Origin: Gallionella sp. UBA4121 | Lineage (GTDB): Bacteria; Pseudomonadota; Gammaproteobacteria; Burkholderiales; Gallionellaceae | Assembly (NCBI GenBank): GCA_002381565.1 | Contig: DFWZ01000037.1 | Coordinates: 1 to 20,653 of the forward strand | Length of the DNA: 20,653 bases | Reading direction: 5' to 3' | Shown: in pieces, positions 1-6,307 of the stretch | Layout: each line of letters opens with the position of its first letter | Position numbering within the stretch: position 1 is the stretch's first letter | Notes under the pieces: generated by a model | Seen by the model: the letters and a program-made list of their open reading frames with translations, nothing else | Databases searched by the model: none | What the model was told of the DNA's origin: nothing | Position numbers and translations under genes: made by a program

Positions 1-2
1 TC

Positions 3-677
3 AATATTCGGTCGGCGTCAACAGTGATATTGCTGTGTCTGTTTGCTGCGCTGGCCCTTTATACCAATGTGCCGACAAATCTCGAAAAGGCTGATGCGGT
101 TGTGTTCAAAGACGATTTGAATCTTACCTTGTTGCAGCATCCAAAAACGTTCGCTGAGGAGATTAATGCCATTAAGATAATCCAGCATCGTGTATTCGCC
201 AAAGCCCCGGTTGGTGCAGGAATACCTGATTTCGAGCCTCGCGAGCCTTCGGATTTAATGAAAAAACATGAAGGCTTGTGCTTTGATCGTAGCCGGACGC
301 TGGACAAGGCGTTTGATTTTATTGGCCTTCCTGCGCGGCATGTTTATCTGTTGTATCGTGGTGATCGCGGATTTTTGGGCGCGCTGTTCCATTATGGGCA
401 GGCCTCACATGCGATAACGGAGGTTAAAACCAGCAAAGGTTGGATGTTGGTTGATTCAAATACGGAGTGGATTGCGCTGACGCGCGATGGCCAGGTGGTG
501 AATGCCGATGATGTCTGGAAACGAGCGGCTGAGTTTGATGCCATGCCTGTCTATTTAAAAGATTCCTGGTGGGCAATACGCGGGATGTACTCACGTAAAG
601 GCCAGCTCTATCCGCCCTACATCTTGTTTCCTGATTTCAACTGGCAGGACTTCGTTGAATGGGCAGTGTGGGGGTAA
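3..677 (+). CDS. Periplasmic transglutaminase-like protein, 5' end probably outside the window
   Basis: The reading frame is open to the left edge, so the true start may lie upstream; the first usable start inside the window is GTG at 24, giving 217 residues. Numbered from that GTG, a hydrophobic segment at about 2-14 would be a signal anchor. A transglutaminase-like Cys-His-Asp triad is visible: C86 in GLCFDRSRTLDKAF, H129 in SHAITEV and D144 in LVDSNTEW. The domain is single and there is no long C-terminal tail. Such proteins are cysteine-dependent hydrolases or cross-linkers; the substrate here is unknown. It lies just upstream of a polysaccharide locus but is separated from the next gene by about 350 nt of repeats, so an operon link is not shown. 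The fold assignment is good; the function is open. Confidence 0.75.
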   Translation, partial: NIRSASTVILLCLFAALALYTNVPTNLEKADAVVFKDDLNLTLLQHPKTFAEEINAIKIIQHRVFAKAPVGAGIPDFEPREPSDLMKKHEGLCFDRSRTLDKAFDFIGLPARHVYLLYRGDRGFLGALFHYGQASHAITEVKTSKGWMLVDSNTEWIALTRDGQVVNADDVWKRAAEFDAMPVYLKDSWWAIRGMYSRKGQLYPPYILFPDFNWQDFVEWAVWG

Positions 678-689
678 GATTGCCACGTT

Positions 690-780
690 GTCATTGCGAG
701 GAGTGTCACGACGAAGCAATCCAGTGGAAGGAAGGTGTTTTTAACTGGATTGCAACGCAACTGGTGCAACTCGCAATGAC
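690..780. repeat. Composite palindromic repeat (two inverted arms)
   Basis: The left arm at 690-724 reads GTCATTGCGAGGAG...GAAGCAATCCAG. The right arm at 744-780 reads CTGGATTGC...CTCGCAATGAC. The two are inverted around a 19-nt spacer. This is the same family as the copies at 932-967, 2027-2186, 3851-4178 and 4526-4654. Apart from this and the next repeat, the gap 678-984 shows nothing I can assign. Confidence 0.85.
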
Positions 781-931
781 AGACAAGCAGACACGTAGCG
801 GCTAGAGTCTTCTAGGGTGCATTCCATCAGAGAGACTCAATTAGTGCGAACGATGTGGTTTGACGTAGATATCATGTTCCCAGATTTCAACTCGGTGAAT
901 TTTTTCTAATGGCTGATTGTGAGATGGAAAG

Positions 932-967
932 ACTGGATTGCCACAGCCCTGCGGGCTTCGCAATGAC
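932..967. repeat. Single arm of the GGATTGCC/CGCAATGAC repeat
   Basis: A lone arm that starts CTGGATTGCCAC and ends TTCGCAATGAC. The centre AGCCC-tgc-GGGCT forms a hairpin. It ends 17 nt before the putative toxin-antitoxin operator. Confidence 0.85.
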
Positions 968-984
968 GTGTCATGCTGGTATAG

Positions 985-1004
985 GTATAAATGTGCATCT
1001 ATAC
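985..1004. promoter_or_regulatory. Near-palindromic operator candidate of the toxin-antitoxin operon
   Basis: The sequence GTATAAATGTGCATCTATAC is a 20-bp inverted repeat in which 8 of 10 base pairs match. It lies 30 nt upstream of the antitoxin ATG, where a Phd/VapB-type antitoxin usually binds to autoregulate its operon. The left half also contains a TATAAA that could act as a -10 element, although no good -35 is seen. The palindrome is visible; the operator role is inferred. Confidence 0.45.
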
Positions 1005-1034
1005 TTACATTATTCTGTACATTTGGAGTTTGCC

Positions 1035-1262
1035 ATGAAACAAGCCACATTTACCGAAGTGCGCAACCACGCTAAGCAATATTTCGACATCGTTGCATCG
1101 GGTGAATCCGTGCGTGTGTTGCGAAATGGCAAGCACATCGCCGACATCGTCCCTATACCTGCCAATCTGCCATCATGGAAACGGCGCAAGGCGCAACCCC
1201 TGGTGTTGGATAGTATTTCTGTCTGTAGCATGATCCTCGAAGAACGCGAAGCCGGATTTTGA
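1035..1262 (+). CDS. Phd/YefM-type antitoxin (VapC partner)
   Basis: A 75-residue protein. The ATG at 1035 is preceded by TTTGGAG, so this start is preferred over an upstream alternative that would extend through the repeat at 932-967. The N-terminal half (about residues 1-43) has the Phd/YefM pattern: TFTEVRNHAKQYFD, then GESVRVLRNGKHIADIVP. The C-terminal part (LPSWKRRKAQPLVLD and a final MILEEREAGF) is the usual toxin-neutralising tail of Phd proteins paired with PIN toxins. It should bind and inhibit the downstream VapC and repress the operon through the palindrome at 985-1004. It stops 13 nt before the vapC start. The gene looks intact, unlike its partner. Confidence 0.85.
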   Translation: MKQATFTEVRNHAKQYFDIVASGESVRVLRNGKHIADIVPIPANLPSWKRRKAQPLVLDSISVCSMILEEREAGF

Positions 1263-1275
1263 TAGAGTAAACAGG

Positions 1276-1688
1276 ATGCGTGTTTTTTTGACACCTCTGC
1301 GTTTGCTAAACGTTATGTCAGCGAAGATGGAACCGACGCCGTTTTGCAATGGTGTGACGAAGCGACAGAAATAGCCTTGTCTGGCATCGCACTTCCTGAG
1401 CTTATTTCGGCTTTTTGCCGATTGCAACGTGAAGGCAAGATCACCGAAACGCAATACAGGCAACTGAAGTATTCGCTGCTGGCTGACATTGAAGATGCTG
1501 CGATTTGTGACCTGTCACCCACTGTATTGGCGCAGGCGATTTCAAGTCTGGAAAAGAACATTTTGCGCGGTATTGACGCAATACATATTGGTAGTGTTAT
1601 TGCGTTGAAAGTTGATGTTTTTATCTCAGCCGATAAACGCCAGCTTGATGCTGCTGCTTATATGGGTTTGCGAGTCGAGGCTGTCTAA
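1276..1688 (+). pseudogene. vapC: VapC-type PIN-domain ribonuclease toxin, frameshifted near the N terminus
   Basis: The natural start is ATG 1276, 13 nt after the antitoxin stop, but that frame reads MRVFLTPLRLL and leaves the PIN frame. One extra T in the run of seven Ts at 1283-1289 would restore MRVFF-DTSAFAKRYVSEDG, the expected PIN N terminus. The rest is intact in the other frame to TAA 1688, with the acidic PIN residues visible: D in DTSA, E in ALPELISAF, D in GIDAIHIGSV and D in FISADKRQLD. VapC proteins are Mg-dependent RNases that cleave tRNA or rRNA. No start codon lies in the PIN frame before TTG 1344, which would lack the first catalytic Asp. The choices are an inactive pseudogene, recoding by slippage on the T tract, or a sequencing error. 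Confidence 0.75.
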
Positions 1689-1745
1689 CGAAAAGTTCTG
1701 CGCCCATGTCCGCAAGGGTTGTCTTTGTCATAAAGGGGCTTTCTG

Positions 1746-3842
1746 ATGTGTGGTTTGGTTGGCTTTCTGGGGGGCGTAGCTGGTGCGTCGGGAGATGATG
1801 CCGTGTTGCGAAGCATGGCGGATCAGCTTGTCCTGCGTGGGCCGGATGATGACGGGTATTGGAGCGACACCGGGCAGCGAATTGGTCTCGGGCATCGACG
1901 TTTGGCGATTGTAGATCTGTCACCTGCGGGCCATCAGCCGATGGCGTCGGCAAGCGGCCGGTATGTGATTGCGTTCAACGGGGAGATTTACAACCATCTG
2001 GATTTGAGACGAGAGCTGGAAAAAACTGGATTGCCGCGTCGTGACGCTCCTCGCAATGACGAGACTGCCAGGATTGATACGTCTGCTTTGCCGTCTCGAA
2101 ATGATGATTTGAGTGGATTGCCGCGATTCACTCGCAATGACAAAGCAGATGTGTCTTCGCGAGGCCAAAACGGCCGTGGCGATCCAGTTGCGTGGCGCGG
2201 GCATTCGGATACAGAAACGTTACTGGCGGGAATTGAAGCATGGGGTCTGGAAGCGACACTAAAGAAGTCGATCGGCATGTTCGCGATTGCCTTGTGGGAT
2301 CGTGAAGCAAATACGCTGACTCTGGCACGTGACCGTATGGGCGAGAAGCCGTTGTATTACGGTTGGCAAGGGAATGGCGAACAGCGGGTGTTTTTGTTTG
2401 GCTCGGAACTCAAGGCCATCAAGGCGCATCCTGCTTTTTCGGCAGAGATTGATCGGGGTGCATTGTGTTTATTGCTGCGGCACAACTATATTCCCGCCCC
2501 ATATTCCATTTACCAGGGAATCGCCAAGCTGGAGCCCGGTTGTCTGTTGTCTGTATCATTGGCGCAGCCTGAACCCCGGATATGGAAGTATTGGGACATG
2601 GTTGATGTGGCGCGAGCGGGTGTGGCTCAGCCATTTTTCGGCACGGCAGATGAGGCTGTAGACGCACTAGATATGTTGGCCAGAGATGCGGTACGTCAGC
2701 AGATGATGGCGGATGTGCCTTTGGGTGCGTTTTTATCCGGCGGCATTGACTCCAGCACGGTGGTGGCCTTGATGCAATCCCAATCCTCGCACCCTGTCAA
2801 AACGTTCACGATTGGTTTTAACGAACAGGGCTATAACGAGGCAATTCATGCCAGGGCGGTAGCAAAGCATCTGGGAACTGAACATACCGAGCTGTATGTG
2901 ACGCCTGGCCAGGCGATGGATGTCATACCGTGTTTACCCGCGCTATATTGTGAACCGTTCGCCGATTCATCGCAGATACCTACTTTTTTGGTAAGTCAGC
3001 TGGCCAGACAACATGTGACGGTGTCGCTGTCGGGCGATGCGGGAGATGAGTTGTTTTGCGGTTACAACCGATATTTGCTGACTCAACGCATGTGGAAAAA
3101 ACTGTCTTCTGTACCCGCTCCACTGCGTTCCCTGGCTGCAAAAGCGATCACGACTTTGTCGCCTGATGCATGGGATAATCTGGCGCATCTGATTCCCGGT
3201 GCGAGCCGATGGAGTATGCTGGGTGACAAATTGCACAAGGGGGCGGCTGTGCTGTCCAGTCGCAGCGTAGATCAGTTGTATCTGGGTATGGTGTCGCACC
3301 TTGATCATCCGGCCGACTGGGTGAAAGGTGGGCATGAGCCGTCAACCCGCTTGACTGGCTTGCGGCCGGACCTGAATGGTTTTAACGAAGTTCAGCAAAT
3401 GATGCTGCTGGATTCGATCAGCTATTTACCCGATGATATTCTGGTAAAGCTTGATCGTGCCGGGATGGGGGTGTCGCTGGAAGGGCGGGTGCCATTCCTC
3501 GATCATCGGGTCGTGGCTTTCGCATGGAGTTTGCCGCTGGAGTACAAGCTGCGAGAGGGGCAGTCTAAATGGCCGTTGCGTCAGGTGCTTTATCGTTATG
3601 TGCCGCGTGAGCTGATCGATCGTCCCAAGATGGGCTTTGCTGTCCCTCTGCATGACTGGCTGCGCGGCCCGTTGCGTAACTGGGCGGAAAGCTTACTGGA
3701 CGAGGCGCGTTTGCAGCGTGAGGGATATTTTTATCCGGCACCGATCCGGCAAATTTGGGCTGAGCATTTGAGTGGCAAGCGAAACTGGATGGCACGGTTG
3801 TGGTGCGTATTGATGTTTCAGGCATGGCTGGAAGAACAATGA
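1746..3842 (+). CDS. asnB: Glutamine-hydrolysing asparagine synthase-type amidotransferase with an in-frame repeat insertion
   Basis: A 698-residue protein starting at ATG 1746 behind AAAGGGG. Cys2 (MCGLVGF) is the glutaminase nucleophile. LGHRRLAIVDLS and FNGEIYN (residues 77-83) belong to the class II glutaminase domain. The synthetase domain has the ATP pyrophosphate loop SGGIDS (331-336), LSGDAGDELFCGY, and a late LEGRVPFLDHRVV block. In EPS and O-antigen loci such enzymes are thought to amidate sugar acids or make a precursor, using glutamine nitrogen. Residues about 95-149 are not family sequence. They are translated from four copies of the short repeat found all over this region and separate RRELEKTG from WRGHSDTETLL, which normally lie close together. 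Without the insert the protein would be about 643 residues, near the usual size. All visible active-site motifs are kept, so activity is plausible. Confidence 0.92.
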   Translation: MCGLVGFLGGVAGASGDDAVLRSMADQLVLRGPDDDGYWSDTGQRIGLGHRRLAIVDLSPAGHQPMASASGRYVIAFNGEIYNHLDLRRELEKTGLPRRDAPRNDETARIDTSALPSRNDDLSGLPRFTRNDKADVSSRGQNGRGDPVAWRGHSDTETLLAGIEAWGLEATLKKSIGMFAIALWDREANTLTLARDRMGEKPLYYGWQGNGEQRVFLFGSELKAIKAHPAFSAEIDRGALCLLLRHNYIPAPYSIYQGIAKLEPGCLLSVSLAQPEPRIWKYWDMVDVARAGVAQPFFGTADEAVDALDMLARDAVRQQMMADVPLGAFLSGGIDSSTVVALMQSQSSHPVKTFTIGFNEQGYNEAIHARAVAKHLGTEHTELYVTPGQAMDVIPCLPALYCEPFADSSQIPTFLVSQLARQHVTVSLSGDAGDELFCGYNRYLLTQRMWKKLSSVPAPLRSLAAKAITTLSPDAWDNLAHLIPGASRWSMLGDKLHKGAAVLSSRSVDQLYLGMVSHLDHPADWVKGGHEPSTRLTGLRPDLNGFNEVQQMMLLDSISYLPDDILVKLDRAGMGVSLEGRVPFLDHRVVAFAWSLPLEYKLREGQSKWPLRQVLYRYVPRELIDRPKMGFAVPLHDWLRGPLRNWAESLLDEARLQREGYFYPAPIRQIWAEHLSGKRNWMARLWCVLMFQAWLEEQ
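2027..2186. repeat. Four repeat arms inserted in frame inside asnB
   Basis: The arms are at 2027-2060, 2071-2105 (degenerate; 28 of 35 bases match the intergenic arm at 3948-3982), 2114-2141 (shortened) and 2152-2186 (inverted; tip GGCC-aaaa-CGGCC). Three of them translate to peptides ending in RND (APRND, PSRND, FTRND), and the inverted one to SSRGQNGRGDP. There is no stop codon or frameshift across the insertion. Confidence 0.88.
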
Positions 3843-3850
3843 GAAGTATG

Positions 3851-4178
3851 TCCTTGCGACCGCGAACGTAGTGTGGCGGGAAGCATCCAAGTTTTGGATA
3901 TGACTGGATTGCCACAGCCTTTAAGGCTTCGCAATGACAAGCTTTCTGGATTGCCACGTCGGCTGTGCCGCCTCGCAATGACACACCTGCCAACGTCATC
4001 GCGAGGCCCAGAGGGCCGTGGCGATCCATATGGTTGAATGAAGTAAGCTGTTGGATTGCTGCGTTGCATGTGCAACTCGCAATGATGGGGAAATTGTCAT
4101 TGCGAGGAGTTTTGCGACGAAGCAATCCAGGTTTCGGATATGACTGGATTGCCACGACCCTTCGGGTCTCGCAATGAC
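3851..4178. repeat. Cluster of repeat units between asnB and the GIY-YIG gene
   Basis: This 383-nt gap is nearly all repeats. It holds a composite at 3851-3938 (left arm degenerate, right arm 3904-3938), a single arm at 3946-3982, a composite at 3995-4028 plus 4051-4086, and a composite at 4096-4130 plus 4143-4178. The linker GGATATGA between arms recurs at about 3897 and 4136, so the mobile or copied unit is probably the whole inverted pair of about 83-92 bp. No gene is supported here; reading frames through it are repeat-derived. Confidence 0.9.
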
Positions 4179-4225
4179 GAGGATGTTGAATCAGTTTTTC
4201 TGTTTGTGTTGATGGAGCACCCTTG

Positions 4226-4516
4226 ATGAAAAAGCAGCCAGCCGTTTATATTCTGGCCAGTAAGCGCAATGGCACGCTGTATGTCGGGGTGACTTCCAAT
4301 TTGGTTAAGCGGGTGTGGGAGCATAAAAACGACATAGTGGAGGGCTTTACTCGATGTTATGGTGTTCACATGTTGGTCTACTTCGAAATATTCGATACGA
4401 TGGAAGCGGCCATTACGCGGGAAAAGCAGCTCAAAGCCGGATCACGGGCGAAGAAATTGCATCTGATTGAGTCAATTAATCCGGAGTGGCGAGATTTATA
4501 TAGCAGTATTGTGTGA
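4226..4516 (+). CDS. Small GIY-YIG nuclease-family protein
   Basis: A 96-residue protein. ATG 4226 is chosen because GGAG at 4214-4217 is well placed; a TTG one codon earlier is the only extension. The GIY-YIG core is clear: AVYILASKRNGTLYVGVTS holds the two half motifs (VYIL and LYVGV), followed by LVKRVWEHKND with the catalytic-type Arg, and a Glu in TMEAAITREKQLK. This is the stand-alone UPF0213/YhbQ-like class of about 90-100 residues, with a single domain and no DNA-binding extension. Members are presumed DNA endonucleases, but the cellular role of most is unknown. It sits between two clusters of the same palindromic repeat, which is notable because it is the only nuclease gene near them. 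Confidence 0.85.
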   Translation: MKKQPAVYILASKRNGTLYVGVTSNLVKRVWEHKNDIVEGFTRCYGVHMLVYFEIFDTMEAAITREKQLKAGSRAKKLHLIESINPEWRDLYSSIV

Positions 4517-4525
4517 TGTAGGTCT

Positions 4526-4654
4526 GTCGTTGCGAAGCCTGAAGCCTGTGGCAATCCAGTCTGGTGCAAAACCTGGATTGCCACGTCGGCTGCGCCTCCT
4601 CGCAATGACGGGAAAAATTGTCATGGCGAGGAGTTATACGACGAAGCCATCCAG
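4526..4654. repeat. Repeat cluster downstream of the GIY-YIG gene
   Basis: The left arm at 4526-4559 (GTCGTTGCGAAGCC...GGCAATCCAG) and right arm at 4573-4609 (CTGGATTGCCACG...CTCGCAATGAC) are inverted around a 13-nt spacer. A further single arm lies at 4620-4654 (GTCATGGCGAGGAG...GAAGCCATCCAG). It begins 10 nt after the nuclease stop codon. Confidence 0.87.
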
Positions 4655-4680
4655 GATTTGCAAAGTATGAATTGTCTTAG

Positions 4681-4851
4681 GGAGATGCTGATTTATTTTG
4701 TTTTGTCGTTCCCGTCCCCGATTAATTTATTCGGGGACAGGCTGCGGCGGGAAAACGAGGCCAAAGGCCGATGTTTCGAGGAACGGCCAGCCAGTCACAC
4801 AAAGCGCTGGTTCCCCGCTTTTGCGGGGAAGAAGAATAAATCAGCATCTCC
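4681..4851. mobile_element. 171-bp MITE-like element with 17-bp terminal inverted repeats
   Basis: The element begins GGAGATGCTGATTTATT and ends with the exact reverse complement (4835-4851). It is flanked by TTAG on both sides (4677-4680 and 4852-4855), a 4-bp target-site duplication. TTAG fits the YTAR pattern made by IS5-group transposases, and the GGA-start of the ends also resembles that group, so a non-autonomous IS5-type derivative is likely. There is no transposase. Inside are two perfect hairpins: GTCCCCGA/TCGGGGAC (4714-4738) and TTCCCCGC-tttt-GCGGGGAA (4811-4830). The rest of the 4517-4915 gap holds the repeats listed separately. Confidence 0.8.
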
Positions 4852-4915
4852 TTAGTGCTTTTTATCGTCGAATTGACGGCTAACAACAAATGGGCGAACT
4901 GCTTGTGGTGAGTTT

Positions 4916-6037
4916 ATGAAAATCATGATCGTCCTCAATACCGCCTGGAATCTGGTCAATTTTCGTGCCGGGTTGATACGTGCACTGGTGGCTCATGGGT
5001 ATGAGGTGGTAGCAGTTGCACCCTGCGATGACTATGCGCCGCGCCTCGCTGAACTGGGTTGCAGGTTCGTTGCATTGCCTATGGATAACAAGGGGACTCA
5101 TCCGGGGCGTGATTTGCTGCTTTTTCTGCGATTTTTGAAATTGCTGAGACGTGAGCGCCCGGATGTGTATTTGGGGTACACGATTAAACCCAACGTATAT
5201 GGCTCCTTGGCAGCTCATTTACTAGGTATTCCGGTGGTGAATAATATTGCAGGGCTGGGAACTGCATTTATTCGAGATAACTGGCTGACTCGATTGGTAC
5301 GCCGTCTTTACAAGACGGCGCTGTCGCGATCACACCATGTGTTTTTCCAAAATGATGAAGATAAACTTTTGTTTATTGAGCAAGGTTTGGTTGCAGGGGA
5401 AAAAGCGAGCCGCTTGCCGGGGTCGGGGATAAATCTCGACACATTTTGTCATGAGCCGATGTCGCTGTCGGTAAATCGTCCCTTTCGTTTTCTGTTGGTT
5501 GCACGCTTATTGTGGGACAAAGGGGTGGGCGAGTATATCGAGGCGGCTCGGTTGGTTCATCTGAAATATCCGTCAGCAAAATTTCAACTGCTAGGCTTTT
5601 TGGATGTTCAAAATCACACAGCCATATCCAGTGCGCAGATGAATGAGTGGGTTAATGAGGGTGTGGTAGAGTATCTTGGCGTGGCAGATGATGTGAAGCC
5701 GTATCTGACTGCTGCAGATTGTGTGGTGTTGCCGTCCTATCGCGAAGGCGTGCCCCGCTCGTTATTGGAGGCCGCAGCCATGGGGCGACCGATCGTTACG
5801 ACCGATGCAGTGGGTTGTCGTGATGCGGTTGAGGACGGGATGAATGGCCTGCTTTGTCGTGTGGCAGATGCAAGTGATCTGGCGGACAAACTGTTACAGA
5901 TGATGGAAATGAGCGGCCCTGATCGGGCAAGAATGGGTCAGGCAGGGAGAAGAAAAATGGAGCTGGAATTCGACGAGAAGATCGTTATTGCTCGATATTT
6001 GCAGGTAGTTAAGAGTTTATCCCAGATAGTTCATTAG
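4916..6037 (+). CDS. GT4-family glycosyltransferase (PglA/WbnK-like)
   Basis: A 373-residue cytoplasmic or peripheral GT-B glycosyltransferase. The N-terminal acceptor domain (about 1-180) begins MKIMIVLNTAWNLVNFRAGL and includes NNIAGLGTAF. The C-terminal nucleotide-sugar domain carries LPGSGINLDTF, LLVARLLWDKGV and the E-x7-E motif REGVPRSLLEAAAMGRP (E277 and E285). The closest known types by these motifs transfer GalNAc or Gal to an undecaprenyl-linked sugar, but the sugar cannot be read from sequence. It probably adds a residue to the EPS repeat unit built by the downstream genes. The ATG at 4916 has only a weak GGTGAG upstream. It lies 60 nt after the MITE and is followed by palindromic repeats, so it may be transcribed separately from the core operon. 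Confidence 0.88.
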   Translation: MKIMIVLNTAWNLVNFRAGLIRALVAHGYEVVAVAPCDDYAPRLAELGCRFVALPMDNKGTHPGRDLLLFLRFLKLLRRERPDVYLGYTIKPNVYGSLAAHLLGIPVVNNIAGLGTAFIRDNWLTRLVRRLYKTALSRSHHVFFQNDEDKLLFIEQGLVAGEKASRLPGSGINLDTFCHEPMSLSVNRPFRFLLVARLLWDKGVGEYIEAARLVHLKYPSAKFQLLGFLDVQNHTAISSAQMNEWVNEGVVEYLGVADDVKPYLTAADCVVLPSYREGVPRSLLEAAAMGRPIVTTDAVGCRDAVEDGMNGLLCRVADASDLADKLLQMMEMSGPDRARMGQAGRRKMELEFDEKIVIARYLQVVKSLSQIVH

Positions 6038-6047
6038 CACAAAATTG

Positions 6048-6075
6048 CGTCATACCGGCGAAGGCCGGTATCCAG
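6048..6075. repeat. Palindromic repeat, left copy of an inverted pair
   Basis: Reads CGTCATACCGGC-gaag-GCCGGTATCCAG, with a perfect 8-bp stem (ATACCGGC/GCCGGTAT). It is the inverted partner of the copy at 6205-6232 and a different family from the GGATTGCC repeats. It lies 10 nt after the glycosyltransferase stop and could slow transcription, but it has no T tract. Confidence 0.8.
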
Positions 6076-6204
6076 ATGATTAACAATTTCCCACGCAATA
6101 AGTTGTGACTTTGCACATGTTTGATCGTGCTTAGTCAATACTTAGTTGTTTTATCAGTGGGACAACATCATGGTTTTGCCTGCTACGCAGAGTATTTTTT
6201 ATGA

Positions 6205-6232
6205 CTGGATTCCGGCTTTCGCCGGAATGACG
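6205..6232. repeat. Palindromic repeat, right copy of an inverted pair
   Basis: Reads CTGGATTCCGGC-tttc-GCCGGAATGACG, the complement orientation of 6048-6075. The stem is again perfect (ATTCCGGC/GCCGGAAT) although the third base pair differs from the left copy. I see nothing else in the 129 nt between the copies. Confidence 0.8.
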
Positions 6233-6307
6233 GCCTAATGGATTATTTTGGTTTATCATGAGTTTGTTATTAATCCGAACGAAACTAAATTCGCTGGAGT
6301 TGAGCAG

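Noticed and set aside
909..1034. N-terminal extension of the antitoxin by 42 codons
   Set aside because: It would translate through a repeat arm and the operator palindrome, and the ATG at 1035 has the Shine-Dalgarno and the family-typical start.
841..1294. Minus-strand frames opposite the antitoxin gene
   Set aside because: The + strand Phd domain is recognisable with a proper RBS; the reverse frames show no family features.
2027..2192. asnB insert as an intein or intron
   Set aside because: It is only about 165 bp, has no splicing motifs (no Cys/Ser start or HN end, no intron core), and is fully explained by repeat arms.
3565..4155. Minus-strand open frame of 196 codons across the end of asnB and the repeats
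   Set aside because: It overlaps the conserved 3' end of asnB and its remainder is translated from palindromic repeats; no domain is visible.
3851..4654. Evenly sized repeat arms suggestive of a CRISPR array
   Set aside because: Arms alternate in orientation, the spacers are 13-23 nt or contain a gene, repeats are imperfect, and no cas genes are present.
4658..4883. Short + strand frames across the MITE
   Set aside because: They start and end within the repeat-rich gap, lack RBS sites and domains, and are explained by the 171-bp element.
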